DNA of 64,000 nucleotides, taken from assembly GCA_029287235.1 (NCBI GenBank), contig JARFRM010000284.1, positions 1 through 64,000 of the forward strand, written 5' to 3'. This document shows positions 38,813 through 51,855 of this stretch, in pieces. The position numbers were made by a program, and so were the translations under genes. The stretch's first letter is position 1; every line of letters starts with the position of its first letter. Source of the DNA: Thermoanaerobaculales bacterium (GTDB lineage: Bacteria > Acidobacteriota > Thermoanaerobaculia > Thermoanaerobaculales > Sulfomarinibacteraceae). The notes under the pieces were generated by a model. That model saw only the letters and a program-made list of their open reading frames with translations, did no database searches and was not told where the DNA came from.

Positions 38813-40501
38813 ATGATGAGACTAATTATCTTCGCGCTTGCTTTTTCCTGTCTTGTGCCCCCCGCCTCGGCTGCGACCTTTGCTTGGTTGCACCTGATCA
38901 ATGAGAACTTCGTGGCCCTTGGCGAAGAAATCGACTACCACATCGTCGTTGTCGCCGGAACGGCTACCGCCGACAACACATCGATTGTCGATCCACTCCC
39001 ACTCGGTCTGGAGATGGTTCCCGGGAGCCTCGTCTGTTACATGCCGGCGGGATCCGGAGACTGCAGCTACGATGCCCCGACCCGCACCGTGAGCTGGACC
39101 GGAAACCTCGTCGCCTATGACGCGGTTGATGTCCAGTTCACAGCGACCACCACCGGTCTCGCCGGACCCGGGTATGTCACCAACGCCGTGACAACCTCGG
39201 CTGACGGCTACACCACCGAAGTGGAGGAGCACACGACCGTTTTCTTTAGCGAGGACGAGTGGCCGATTCTCGGTGACGTCATCCCGTTGGCGACCAGCGA
39301 CCCGAATTATCTGATGCGCTATGCGAAGGGCGTGGCGTGGAACCCGGTCTCTGAGACGTTTGTGGCCGCATGGAATCGAGTTGACCAGAACACGACCCAG
39401 GAGGTCGTGGTCTTGCGAACCGTAGACACCACCGGCGTACTCGGTCAGATCCGCCAGGTCAACGAGGTTCAGGTGGCTGGAGAGATGCCCGAGGCGGCCG
39501 AGGTGGCCTGCTCGAGCACTACTGCCAACTGCCTCGTGGCATGGCAAGAGTCCCAGCCGCCGGACTGGTACTACGGCGTCCGTGCCCGACTGATCAACGG
39601 CGATGGAGTTCCGGTGGGGAGCGAGTTCATCATCGCCGAAAACTACGGCGTGAATCGAAGAGATGTCCATGCGGCCTACAACCCGGTCCGCGACGAGTAC
39701 CTCGTCGTGTATGTCAACTACTGGGACGGCGGCGTCGTCGATGTGGCGGTAACCAGGGTGCGGGCGTCTGACGGCGCCCCGCTGGGCTCTGCCGTCATCG
39801 CCACCGGAAGCGACGGCGACCGGGACGGGATTCGGCTCGCCCACCTGACGGGCCGGGACCAGTATCTGCTGGTCTACGATTTCGAGGACCCCGCCGAAAA
39901 CGAAGAGGTCCGCGCCAAGTTGGCGCCCGGCGATCTCAGCGGGGTCGGCGCCGCTCCCGAACTGATTCTCGCCTCCGGATCGGGCGATCACAGGGCCCCC
40001 GCTGCGGCAGCTGAAGGTGACGAATATCTCGTCGCATGGACCTACTACGACGACAATTGGCCAAACCTGACAACCGAGATTCGAGCCCGACGATTTGCCG
40101 GTGACGGCACACCGTTGGGACCGGCGGGCGGTTTCCTGGTCGACGAGTTCCAGGGGGCAAGAGGGATTCAGACCAGACAGGTGCGGTTCGCGGGGGAGCA
40201 GGGCTTCCTGATCGGTTGGTACTACAACGATCCCAGTTGCCCGACCGGAGGCGACCTGCACGGTCGCTTCGTCGAGTTCGGCGCCGATCAGGCCGCCTAT
40301 CTCGAGTTTCCCACCGTCGCGACCGACAACTCGGACCAACCGGGCTACTTCGCCTGCGCTGGTTCCGGCCAGTGCATGATCCTCACCGACGACAACGACG
40401 GCGTCGATGTGCACTTCGCCACGGCGTGGCGTACCCATACCGACGGTTTCGAGGACGGGGGCTTCGGCGGCTGGAGCGTGGTCGTCGGCAATATCCCCTA
40501 A
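38813..40501 (+). CDS. Secreted protein with DUF11-like domain and DGFE tail
   Basis: 562 aa from the ATG at 38813 (GAGG upstream); the track start lies 60 codons too early. Signal peptide MMRLIIFALAFSCLVPPASA. A DUF11-like domain (about 20-140) precedes repeated units of the type NPVRDEYLVVYVNYWDGGVVDVAVTR (about 170-480), resembling a beta-propeller. The C terminus THTDGFEDGGFGGWSVV matches the tail of the subtilase at 21208. The role is unknown. It lies alone between the DUF1538 pair and the efflux operon. Confidence 0.75.
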   Translation: MMRLIIFALAFSCLVPPASAATFAWLHLINENFVALGEEIDYHIVVVAGTATADNTSIVDPLPLGLEMVPGSLVCYMPAGSGDCSYDAPTRTVSWTGNLVAYDAVDVQFTATTTGLAGPGYVTNAVTTSADGYTTEVEEHTTVFFSEDEWPILGDVIPLATSDPNYLMRYAKGVAWNPVSETFVAAWNRVDQNTTQEVVVLRTVDTTGVLGQIRQVNEVQVAGEMPEAAEVACSSTTANCLVAWQESQPPDWYYGVRARLINGDGVPVGSEFIIAENYGVNRRDVHAAYNPVRDEYLVVYVNYWDGGVVDVAVTRVRASDGAPLGSAVIATGSDGDRDGIRLAHLTGRDQYLLVYDFEDPAENEEVRAKLAPGDLSGVGAAPELILASGSGDHRAPAAAAEGDEYLVAWTYYDDNWPNLTTEIRARRFAGDGTPLGPAGGFLVDEFQGARGIQTRQVRFAGEQGFLIGWYYNDPSCPTGGDLHGRFVEFGADQAAYLEFPTVATDNSDQPGYFACAGSGQCMILTDDNDGVDVHFATAWRTHTDGFEDGGFGGWSVVVGNIP

Positions 40502-40734
40502 CCCGGACCCTCACCAGGTTTCGCGGCGAGGGCAACGAGGCGCTGTGGCCAGGCGGGTTTTCTCAGCTCGGGGCGCGGCCTGTACCTTGCGGTACGTTCG
40601 CCGGCACCGCTGGGTGGCATGCGTCTCTCAGTGCGCCTCTATGCCTCTGTGGTTCGACCGATCGTGCATGTTCACGGGAAGGATCAAACCCTCCCCTACA
40701 AAAAAACTGCAACGGCAGGGTTGATCTCCAGCCG

Positions 40735-43700
40735 CTACGGCTCGGGGGTCGGTTCTGCTTCGAGCGCCCCCGCGCTCTTTGCCCGAAGCGCATTGAGAAA
40801 CGCCGGTATCGCCGTGCCGAGGTCATCGAAGAGAGTGTAGAAGACCGGTACCACGAGGAGGGTCAACAGGGTCGCGGTGGTCAGACCGCCGATGAGGGTG
40901 AGACCGAAGCTGGTGTAGCTCAGACCGATGGAGTTGGTCCCGGACAGAGTCACCGGGATCATCCCGCAGATGGTGGTCAGGGCGGTCATCATGATCGGCC
41001 GGAAGCGGCGTTGGGCTGCGGTGAGCAGAGCCTCGCCGCGCTCCATCCCCGATCCCCGGAGACGATTGACATAATCCACCAGGACGATGCCGTTGTTGAC
41101 CACAACACCGATGAGCAGGACCAATCCGACGCCACCGAGAAAGTCGAGGTTGTAGCCGAAGACGAAGTGGGTCCAGTAGACCCCGAGCCCGGCCAAGGGG
41201 ATGGTGAGGATGATCGACAACGGCAGCGAGAAGCTCTCGAAGAGAAAACCCATGAGGAGATAGATGAAGACCACCGACAGGAGCGCCGCCAGTCCCAGAC
41301 TCTTGAGATCCTCGGCCGCGCTGTCCGCCCTCGGCGGTCGTCCGAGCCGCACGCCCTCGGGCAGCTCGATGGCCCTCTCCAACGCGGTCACCCGTTTCCT
41401 CGTCTCGTCCTCGCTGCCCTCCTCGAGCTCCAGGGTGATGGTGTGCGAGGTCTGTTTGTCGCGGCGGAAGATCCGACGCGCGGTCTTGAGGTAGGAGGTG
41501 TCGGTGACCGAGGACAGCGGGACGAACCCACCCGAACCGGTCGGCAGATAGAAGCTCTTGAGCTGGGTCAAGGTCTCGCGGTCCTCTTCGGCGAATCGAA
41601 TCCTCACCGGGATGTCGTTGCCGTCCGTGCGGTAGCGGTTGAGCTGCTGACCGCGCAGGGCATAGCCCACCATCCCGGCCACCACCCGGGGGCTGATGTT
41701 CTGCGCCTGGGCCCTTTCGCGGTCGATGACGAGCCCGAGCTCCGACGGCGCCGGGTCACCGGTGGCCTTGACACCCAGCACCCCGGGAATCGCGGTGAAG
41801 AGCGCCTCGAGATTTTCGGCGGTGGTCTCGAGCTGCTCGGAGTCATCGCCGTAGAGGGCGATGACGTGGACCTGCTCACCCTTTTCTTCCGACTCGGATT
41901 CCGAGCCGGTGTAATAGGTGATCCCGGGACGCTCCGGGAACCTCTCGAGCATCAGCTCGGTCACCTCCCGCGGCGTCAGATCGGTGGTTCGAGGATTGTT
42001 GAAGAAGCCCTGAACCTCGCCAAAGGTCTCGCGGTGGAAGATGAACCAACCCGAGAGTCCGAACTCCTCGGCCGAGCTCTCGACGATGGACTCGCACTCG
42101 AGGAAGAAGGCATCGGCCTCCTCCAAGGTGGTGCTTCTCGGCAGACGTACATCAATCTCGAACCCGCCGCGCTCCTCCTCTTGAATCTCGACGAACTTGA
42201 CCTGCCTCATCGGAACCGCTGCGGTGATGGCAAAGACCACCATCACCCCGATCACCAGGTCCAGCCGGTGGCGGAGGAAGACCCCGAGCAGTCGACCGTA
42301 GAGATGGTTGAGACGCCCGAAGGTGGCGTGGTAGATCCTCTCCATCAGGGCCACGAACCGCCGGTAGACTGGTCTGAAGATCCACTCCCGCCGGGTCTCG
42401 CCATCGCCGTTGCTAAGGGTCAGATAGACGCTGAGCGGGACAAAGATCCCGGCCACCATCAGCGACGCCAGGAGCGCGACCGAGATCGGGATCGACAACC
42501 GCAGGAGAAAGAACTGGGCCTGGCCCCCCACCAGCGAGACCGGAAGAAAGACCACGATCGTGGTCAGGGTGGCCATGGTGATGGCCAGGGCGATCTCCGC
42601 GGTCCCTCTGATGGCCGCCTCGCGCCGCGGCACCCCGGAGCGGGCGAGACGGTGGATGTTCTCTGCGACCACCACCGAGTTGTCGACCAACAGCCCCACC
42701 GAGATCATCAGCGCCAGCAGCGAGAGGATGTTGAGCGACTCTTCGGCGAAAAACATGGCCGTCAGCGCGATGAGCATGCTCAGGGGGATGGCCAGGGTGA
42801 TGATCAACGTCATTCTCAACCGACGGAGAAAGAAGTAGAGCACCAGGACCGCAAAGATCCCGCCGATCTTACCGCTGTCGAGGAGGGTGTCGAGGCTCTC
42901 GGTGATCACAGCTCCCTGGTCAAAAAGCGGCACCATGAAGATCCGCTGGAGCGCCGGGTTGTCCTGCATCCGTCGAAGCTCAAGACGGATGGACCGCGCC
43001 ACCTGGAGGGTGTTGGCGTCACCCTCCTTGAGAACCACCAGGGCCACCGCCGGACGCGAGTTGGCCCGCACCCGAAAACGGGCTTCGGGCTCCTTGTAGC
43101 TCACGGTGCCGATGTCGCGCAGCCGCACCCTTGGTGCGATGTAGCGGTCCTCGAGCTCCTCGAGGCTGTCGTATCGCGCCACCGATCGCAACAGCAACTT
43201 GCGTCCGGAGTAGCGGACATCGCCGGAGGCCATGGTGAAGTTGTCGGCGCCGAGCTGTTGGGCCAGAGCGTAGATGTTGAGACCCGCGGCCTCGGTGCGC
43301 TCACGGTCGAGCTCGATGAAGATCTCCTTCTCCAGTGCGCCGTTGACCTCCACCGAGGCGACGCCCTCGAGCCGCTGCAGCCGGACGACGATCTGTTTCT
43401 GGATCAGGGTGTAGGGGTCGGTGAGCCCGGGATCGATGGCGAGCCCGACCACAAAGACCGGGATCGCCGATTCGTCCTCCTTGCGGATGTAGATCCGGTC
43501 CGCGTCCGCCGGAAGCAGCGCCCGGGCCCGCTCGATCCTGTCGCGCACCTCGCGGTAGGCCACATCCATATCGGTGCCGCTCTTGAAGTTGAGGAAGCAG
43601 CGGCCGAAACCCGTGGTGGAGAAGGAAAACAGCGATTCGAGACCGCGGACGGTGCTGAGCTCGTCCTCGAGGGGCAGGATGACCTTGTCGAGAACCTCCT

Positions 43701-43895
43701 GGGCCGGCGCATCCCGCCACGGGACGTTGACCGCGAGGAAGGGAGGAGAGAAACCCGATGGGATCAGCTCCAGGGGGATTCCCAGCGCCGCCACCACCCC
43801 GATGACCACCATGGACGCGAGCAGTACCAGAACCCCGATCCGGCGGTTGAGGGAGAACCGCGGCAGGGCCTCCTCGATGTGGCGTTTGTCCCCGG

Positions 43896-43899
<4 letters not shown>
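40735..43899 (-). CDS. RND efflux pump inner-membrane protein (second copy)
   Basis: 1054 aa of the HAE1/AcrB family. It has 12 predicted helices, two large periplasmic loops (about 45-330 and 560-870), and in TM4 GLLVDNSVVVAENIHR, where AcrB has VDDAIVV; one proton-relay Asp is kept and the other is Asn. GVVVNNGIVLVDYVNRL is in TM10. It exports drugs, lipids or other amphiphiles with its partner and adaptor. Its start overlaps the stop of the other pump (ATGA). The outer-membrane channel is not in the window. Confidence 0.92.
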
Positions 43900-47350
<3,451 letters not shown>

Positions 47351-47354
<4 letters not shown>

Positions 47355-48490
47355 GCGTCGGCCTCGGTCTCAGCGCCGTTGTCGACATCCCCGCCTTCTT
47401 CATCCCCGTCATCGTCGTCCGGATCGGGATCACCGGGGAGCCGCACCAACGCCCCGTCCTTGAGGCTGGCCTGGCCCGCGGCCACGATGAGATCGCTCTC
47501 GGCGAGATCCCCCTTGGGCTCGATGTTCTCCACATCCTCGAGCACCCGATCCACCTTGATGCGCTCGACCCGGCGCTCTTCACCGAGCCGGAAGACAAAG
47601 AGCTGGTCGTTGTCGTAGACCACCGCTCGTTTCGGCAGGAGAAGCGCATCCTCGTGGACCGCCGTCACGAGCTCGACCTCGACATACATCCCGGGCCGGA
47701 GACTCTCCTGTCGAGGGGTGGCCACGGTGACCTTGACCGTCCCGGTGCCCGGGTCGACCACCGGCGAGATCCGGTCCACCGAGCCGACAAAGCTCACCCC
47801 GCCGATGGCCTCCGCCGTGAGCCTGGCGTCGAGCCCGGTGGCGAGATCCGGAAGCTCCTTCTCGGGGACATAGATCCGCGCCACGATGGAGTCGAAGTCG
47901 ACGATTCGAAAGAGCGGCTGGTTGAGGGTCACGTAGTCCCCGACATTGACCATTCGCTCGGTGACGATTCCGGCAAACGGCGCCCGAACCTCGGTGTAGG
48001 CGAGATTCCTTCGGGCGTCCTCCACGGCAATCTCGGCCTGATCGAAGAGCAGGGCCGCGTCGTTGAAGACCTGTTCGCTGACCAGGCTGCGTTCAAAGAG
48101 GTTCTTCTGCCGATCAAACTCGCGGGTGGCCTGACGGAGCTCGATCTCGGCCTTGTTGAGCGCGCTCTTCTGGGCATCGTCCTGAAGCCGGATGAGGAGC
48201 GCGCCGGCGCCCACCGCATCACCCTCCTCAACGCGAAGCTCAACCACCCGCCGTTGGGCTTCGGCAAAGACCCGCACATCCCGTTCCGCTTCGAGGGTGG
48301 CGGAGAACCGCAGCACAGACTCGATGGTGCCGCGCTCGAGCTCGATCACTTCCACCGGAACCGCCTCTTCGTCGCGGTCCTCGTCGCGGGGGGCGCCTTC
48401 GGCCCAGGTCTTGGAATCGTCGTCTCCGGAACAGGCGGCGAGGGTCAACGCGAGGATCAGGATCAGAAATCCGGAGCTGAAATTCTTCAT
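47351..48490 (-). CDS. RND efflux periplasmic adaptor lipoprotein
   Basis: 379 aa. The lipoprotein signal peptide ends LTLAAC-SGDD. The biotinyl-lipoyl-like halves are VFAEAQRRVVELRVEEGDAVGAG (about 75-98) and YTEVRAPFAGIVTERMVNVGDYV (about 160-182), with an alpha-helical hairpin between them and a beta-barrel and membrane-proximal domain after. The C terminus is Asp/Glu-rich (DPDPDDDDGDEEGGD). It connects the pumps to an outer-membrane channel. The stop overlaps the pump start by ATGA. Confidence 0.9.
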
Positions 48491-48508
48491 GAGTGGCGGC
48501 TCATCCCT

Positions 48509-48751
48509 TCAGATCGTCATGGGCTGTCTCAACATCTTCAGCGGCAGAATCCGGGCGCAGGTTTCCCGCACCCGCAGAATCGCCGTCTTTACATTAAACG
48601 AAGAACCCTCGTCCGGGTTATCTACCGGAGCGAGCGCGACCGTCTCCACGCCGCCATCGAAGGAACCCGTGACGGGCAGCCCGTACGGATCGATTGGGTC
48701 TTCGAGCTCCAACCGAAGTCTGTCGCCGTCGTTGGTTTGCGGGGAGTCCGA
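48509..48751 (-). other. In-frame open stretch after the lpxL-like stop codon
   Basis: Directly after the acyltransferase's TAG, the same frame stays open for 80 more codons (SDSPQTNDGDRLRLELEDPIDPY...), ending 18 bases before the adaptor start. Codon use is coding-like for the first 45 codons. There is no ATG with a Shine-Dalgarno near its start (TTG at 48712 is possible). It may be a small separate gene, a readthrough extension or the relic of a longer protein. Confidence 0.35.
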
Positions 48752-49663
48752 CTACTCTCCCGATTCGTTTTCGGGTCGCGTCCGCCAGCGCCGGTGCATC
48801 CAGACCCACTGCTCCGGCCAGGCCCGTACCTGCCACTCCACCGCGGCGGTCGCCTCGGCCGTCATCACCTCGACCTTCTCCGCCAGGCTCCCCTCTTCGG
48901 GCACCTTGAGCGGAGGGTAGACCTTGATCTTGTGGGTTCCGTCGGGTTTTCGGTGGATGAAACCGGGCATGATCGGGCACCGCGCCCTGAGGGCGAGCAT
49001 CGCGGCGCCGGATGGCGTCCAGGCGAGCCGGTTGAAGAAAGGGACAAAGACCCCGGGGATGCTCGGAATGTCCTGATCGATGAGCAGGCCGACTCCTCTG
49101 CCCTTGCCGAGTGCGCGAATCAACTGCCGCCCGGCCGAGATTCCCCGCAGGATGACCTCGCTGCCGAATCGAGAACGAAGGGTGGTCACCAGATCATCCA
49201 CCCTTGTGTCGTCGAGCTCGCGGACGGCGACGGTGATGGGGACCCCGGCGACACCCAACCGGGCGTTGAGGAGCTCCCAATTGCCGAGGTGCCCGGTGGC
49301 GAGAATCCCGCCCCTGCCCCCTTCGAGAGCGTCAAAGAGGTACTCGATCCCCTCGATCTCGCACATCCGCTCGACATCAGCGGTATCCGCCCGCCACAAC
49401 CACGCGATCTCGGCGAGCACCCGACCGAGGTGATCGGCGCAGCCCCTCATGATCTGATCGCGCTGTTTCTCATCGAGCTCGGGGAACGCAATCGCAATAT
49501 TGTCGCGCATTCGTTTCCGCTCGCGCTTGCTGAACTTCAAGGCAAGACGAGTCAGGATCCTTGCGGGAAATCGAGTGAGCCGAAGCGGCAGCCGGCTACC
49601 CACGGCGAGGATCCCTCGGAGCGTGTGGTATACGAGGTTGTCGCGGGTGGCGCGGTCCATCAT
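48752..49663 (-). CDS. LpxL/HtrB-family lipid A acyltransferase
   Basis: 303 aa. The family's catalytic HxxxxE motif is GHLGNWELLNARLG (His in HLGNWE, about 124-129); RELDDTRVDDLV and GLLIDQDIPSIPGVFVPFFNRLA follow in order. An N-terminal hydrophobic/amphipathic segment would bind it to the inner membrane. It adds a secondary acyl chain to lipid A; a phosphatidylinositol-mannoside-type substrate is less likely given lpxA/lpxD. It leads the efflux genes in the same direction. Confidence 0.87.
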   Translation of the reverse strand: MMDRATRDNLVYHTLRGILAVGSRLPLRLTRFPARILTRLALKFSKRERKRMRDNIAIAFPELDEKQRDQIMRGCADHLGRVLAEIAWLWRADTADVERMCEIEGIEYLFDALEGGRGGILATGHLGNWELLNARLGVAGVPITVAVRELDDTRVDDLVTTLRSRFGSEVILRGISAGRQLIRALGKGRGVGLLIDQDIPSIPGVFVPFFNRLAWTPSGAAMLALRARCPIMPGFIHRKPDGTHKIKVYPPLKVPEEGSLAEKVEVMTAEATAAVEWQVRAWPEQWVWMHRRWRTRPENESGE

Positions 49664-49770
49664 GCGAGTGTAGCTTTTCCCGGGGCGATCGGCATTGGAA
49701 ACCGATGTTGTTCTCCCCGGGGAAAGGACGAATGGCGGACCGGCGCCGCAAACCCTACGCCTTCGCGGCT

Positions 49771-51714
49771 CTACTCGGCGGGTTTCGTGGTCACGAGTGC
49801 GGCGAACGCCGGCCGGCCGTGCAGCCGTTTGAATCGTCTGTCGTCAGCCAGACGTGCAAGCTCGCCCGGAGTGGACCACTCGGCGTAGCTCTCGATGTCC
49901 GCCAGAGCGCCCTCGACATCGTCGAGACGCTGAAGGCGAACCGCGGCACGCAGGCGGTAGGCCGGGCCGGGCCGTGAGGCGCGCTCGATGCTCACACCAA
50001 GATCGCTCATGATCCCGTTGATGTCGGCGCCCGTCAGAGCGGCGGATGCGGCCCTCAGATAGTGAAGTCGTCCGCCGGCATCGAAGGTTCGGCGAATCCC
50101 CTCACTCGCCACCGACGCCGCAGCCGGGGCCCTCCCGTTTTGGATCAAGAGCTCGGCAAGGTCAATGTAGGGCGCTTCGAAACCCGGCCGCAGCTCCATC
50201 GCCCTCCGGAAGGATGCTTCCGCGCGTTTCGGATCGGTTTCGACCACGCAGTTGCCGAGATACCACAGCAGAACCGGGCTCGAGGGATCCTCTGCGAGTT
50301 CGATTTCGAAAAGCTCTGCCGCCCGTTTCAGGTCGCCGTCGGCCTTCGCTTCGAGCGCCTGCCGGTGGATGGGGGCGAGATGGATGGCGTCGACGGGGTT
50401 ACGCCGTGTGCCGGCAGCCTCGCCCGGACTTCCGGCGACATAGCCGAGGGCCAGAAGCGCAGCCTCTTCGTCCGCGCTCAGCGCGATGGCCTCACCTTCG
50501 AAGGACTCGTCGTCGGGTCGGATCTCGGCCAGTCGCCGGCTGAGATCCACCGCCGTTTCGGGTCGGACCGAGGCCAGATCGCGGAGCTCGTTCGGGTCGG
50601 AAGCGAGGTCGTAGAGTTCCGGTCGCGGCGACTCGATGTATTTCGAGGAACCATGAACAACGGCAAAGAGCGGCGCCCAACCATGCTGCAGATAACCCTC
50701 CAGGCTCTCCATGTATACGATCCGGTCGGCGGTGGTGGGGTCTTTGCCCCGCAGGGTCGGCATCAACGACACCCCGTCTTCGGCGGTTGTGATTCCGAGC
50801 AGATCTCTCAGGGTCGGGGCGAGGTCGACCAGACCCACCGGCCGCCCGTGCCGAACGGCCTCGGTCTGACCGGGCGTGTGGATGAGCAGCGGTACCCGGG
50901 TCGTGGCCTCATAGAGAAGGATGCCGTGGGTCTCCTCGCCGTGCTCACCCAGGGCCTCACCATGGTCGCCGGCGATGATCACCAGCGTGGAGTCGAAGAG
51001 CCCCTTGGTGACGAGTGAGCCGATCAACCGCCCGACCTCGTTGTCCGTGTAGGCGACCTCGCCGGCGTAGGGTCGATCGGCGAAGCGCCCGGCGAAGGGC
51101 GGGGGCGGTTCGTAGGGCGCGTGCGGGTCAAAGAGATGGACCCAGACAAACCAGGGCGTTGGCCGGGTCGCGATCCACTCGGCGGCGAGGCGGACGGTGT
51201 CCCCGGCGCGACGTTCCATTCCGTCGCCGACGCGCGGCCGGATGTCCGGCGCGTCGTAGTGATCGAAACCCCGTTTGAATCCGAAGCGCCCATCGACCAC
51301 GTAGGAGCTGACGAAGGCGCCGGTCGCATAGCCCAGGTCGTGCAGCTCCTCGGCGATGAGCGGCACACCGGGTCCGACCACAACCGCGAGGTTCTTGCGC
51401 ACCCCATGGTTGAATGGGTGGAGCCCGGAGAAGATGGTCGTGTGCGACGGCATCGTCTGGGGAACCGATGCCTCACACCGTTCAAAAAGATGACTTCGGC
51501 CGGCGATGCGATCGATATTCGGGCTGACCTTGGGGTCGCCACCATAGCAGCCGAGCACGTCGGCACGGGTGGTGTCGAGGGTAATGAGCAGGATATTCGG
51601 ATGAGGGGCTTCGGCCTTGGGGGACACGGCGGTGGTAGCGGGAGCCGATCCCGACCCGGCCGCGACCGAAAGCAGCACGGCAAGCGTCACGGCTGAGATT
51701 CTGCAATGCGCCAT
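49771..51714 (-). CDS. Sulfatase-superfamily protein with C-terminal TPRs
   Basis: 647 aa from the ATG at 51714 (GAGAGGG upstream). A hydrophobic N terminus (about 8-24) is followed by the alkaline-phosphatase-superfamily fold: NILLITLDTTRADVLGCYG (metal-binding Asp), TMPSHTTIFSG, HLFDPHAPYEPP and IIAGDHGEALGEHGE. The site where sulfatases have CxPSR or SxPSR reads TMPSH, so no formylglycine can form and Thr is the likely nucleophile. TPR-like helices (about 450-640) follow. A phosphodiesterase or phosphotransferase is as likely as a sulfatase. Confidence 0.83.
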   Translation of the reverse strand: MAHCRISAVTLAVLLSVAAGSGSAPATTAVSPKAEAPHPNILLITLDTTRADVLGCYGGDPKVSPNIDRIAGRSHLFERCEASVPQTMPSHTTIFSGLHPFNHGVRKNLAVVVGPGVPLIAEELHDLGYATGAFVSSYVVDGRFGFKRGFDHYDAPDIRPRVGDGMERRAGDTVRLAAEWIATRPTPWFVWVHLFDPHAPYEPPPPFAGRFADRPYAGEVAYTDNEVGRLIGSLVTKGLFDSTLVIIAGDHGEALGEHGEETHGILLYEATTRVPLLIHTPGQTEAVRHGRPVGLVDLAPTLRDLLGITTAEDGVSLMPTLRGKDPTTADRIVYMESLEGYLQHGWAPLFAVVHGSSKYIESPRPELYDLASDPNELRDLASVRPETAVDLSRRLAEIRPDDESFEGEAIALSADEEAALLALGYVAGSPGEAAGTRRNPVDAIHLAPIHRQALEAKADGDLKRAAELFEIELAEDPSSPVLLWYLGNCVVETDPKRAEASFRRAMELRPGFEAPYIDLAELLIQNGRAPAAASVASEGIRRTFDAGGRLHYLRAASAALTGADINGIMSDLGVSIERASRPGPAYRLRAAVRLQRLDDVEGALADIESYAEWSTPGELARLADDRRFKRLHGRPAFAALVTTKPAE

Positions 51715-51855
51715 GGAAACCCTCTCGTCGAGGAGGATACGGCAAACTCGCCCTTGAGTCCCGATCAGCGTACCACCGGGGGGGGATCGGTACCGTGTCC
51801 GCCTCACACCGACAACGCCGTCCATGTGTTGTAGAGTGTCCCTCGGGGAGACCTG

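Noticed and set aside
40700-40718. Possible terminator of the efflux operon (minus strand CTGC-CGTT-GCAG then T7)
   Set aside because: The stem is only 4 bp; too weak to call despite the T run just past the stop codon.
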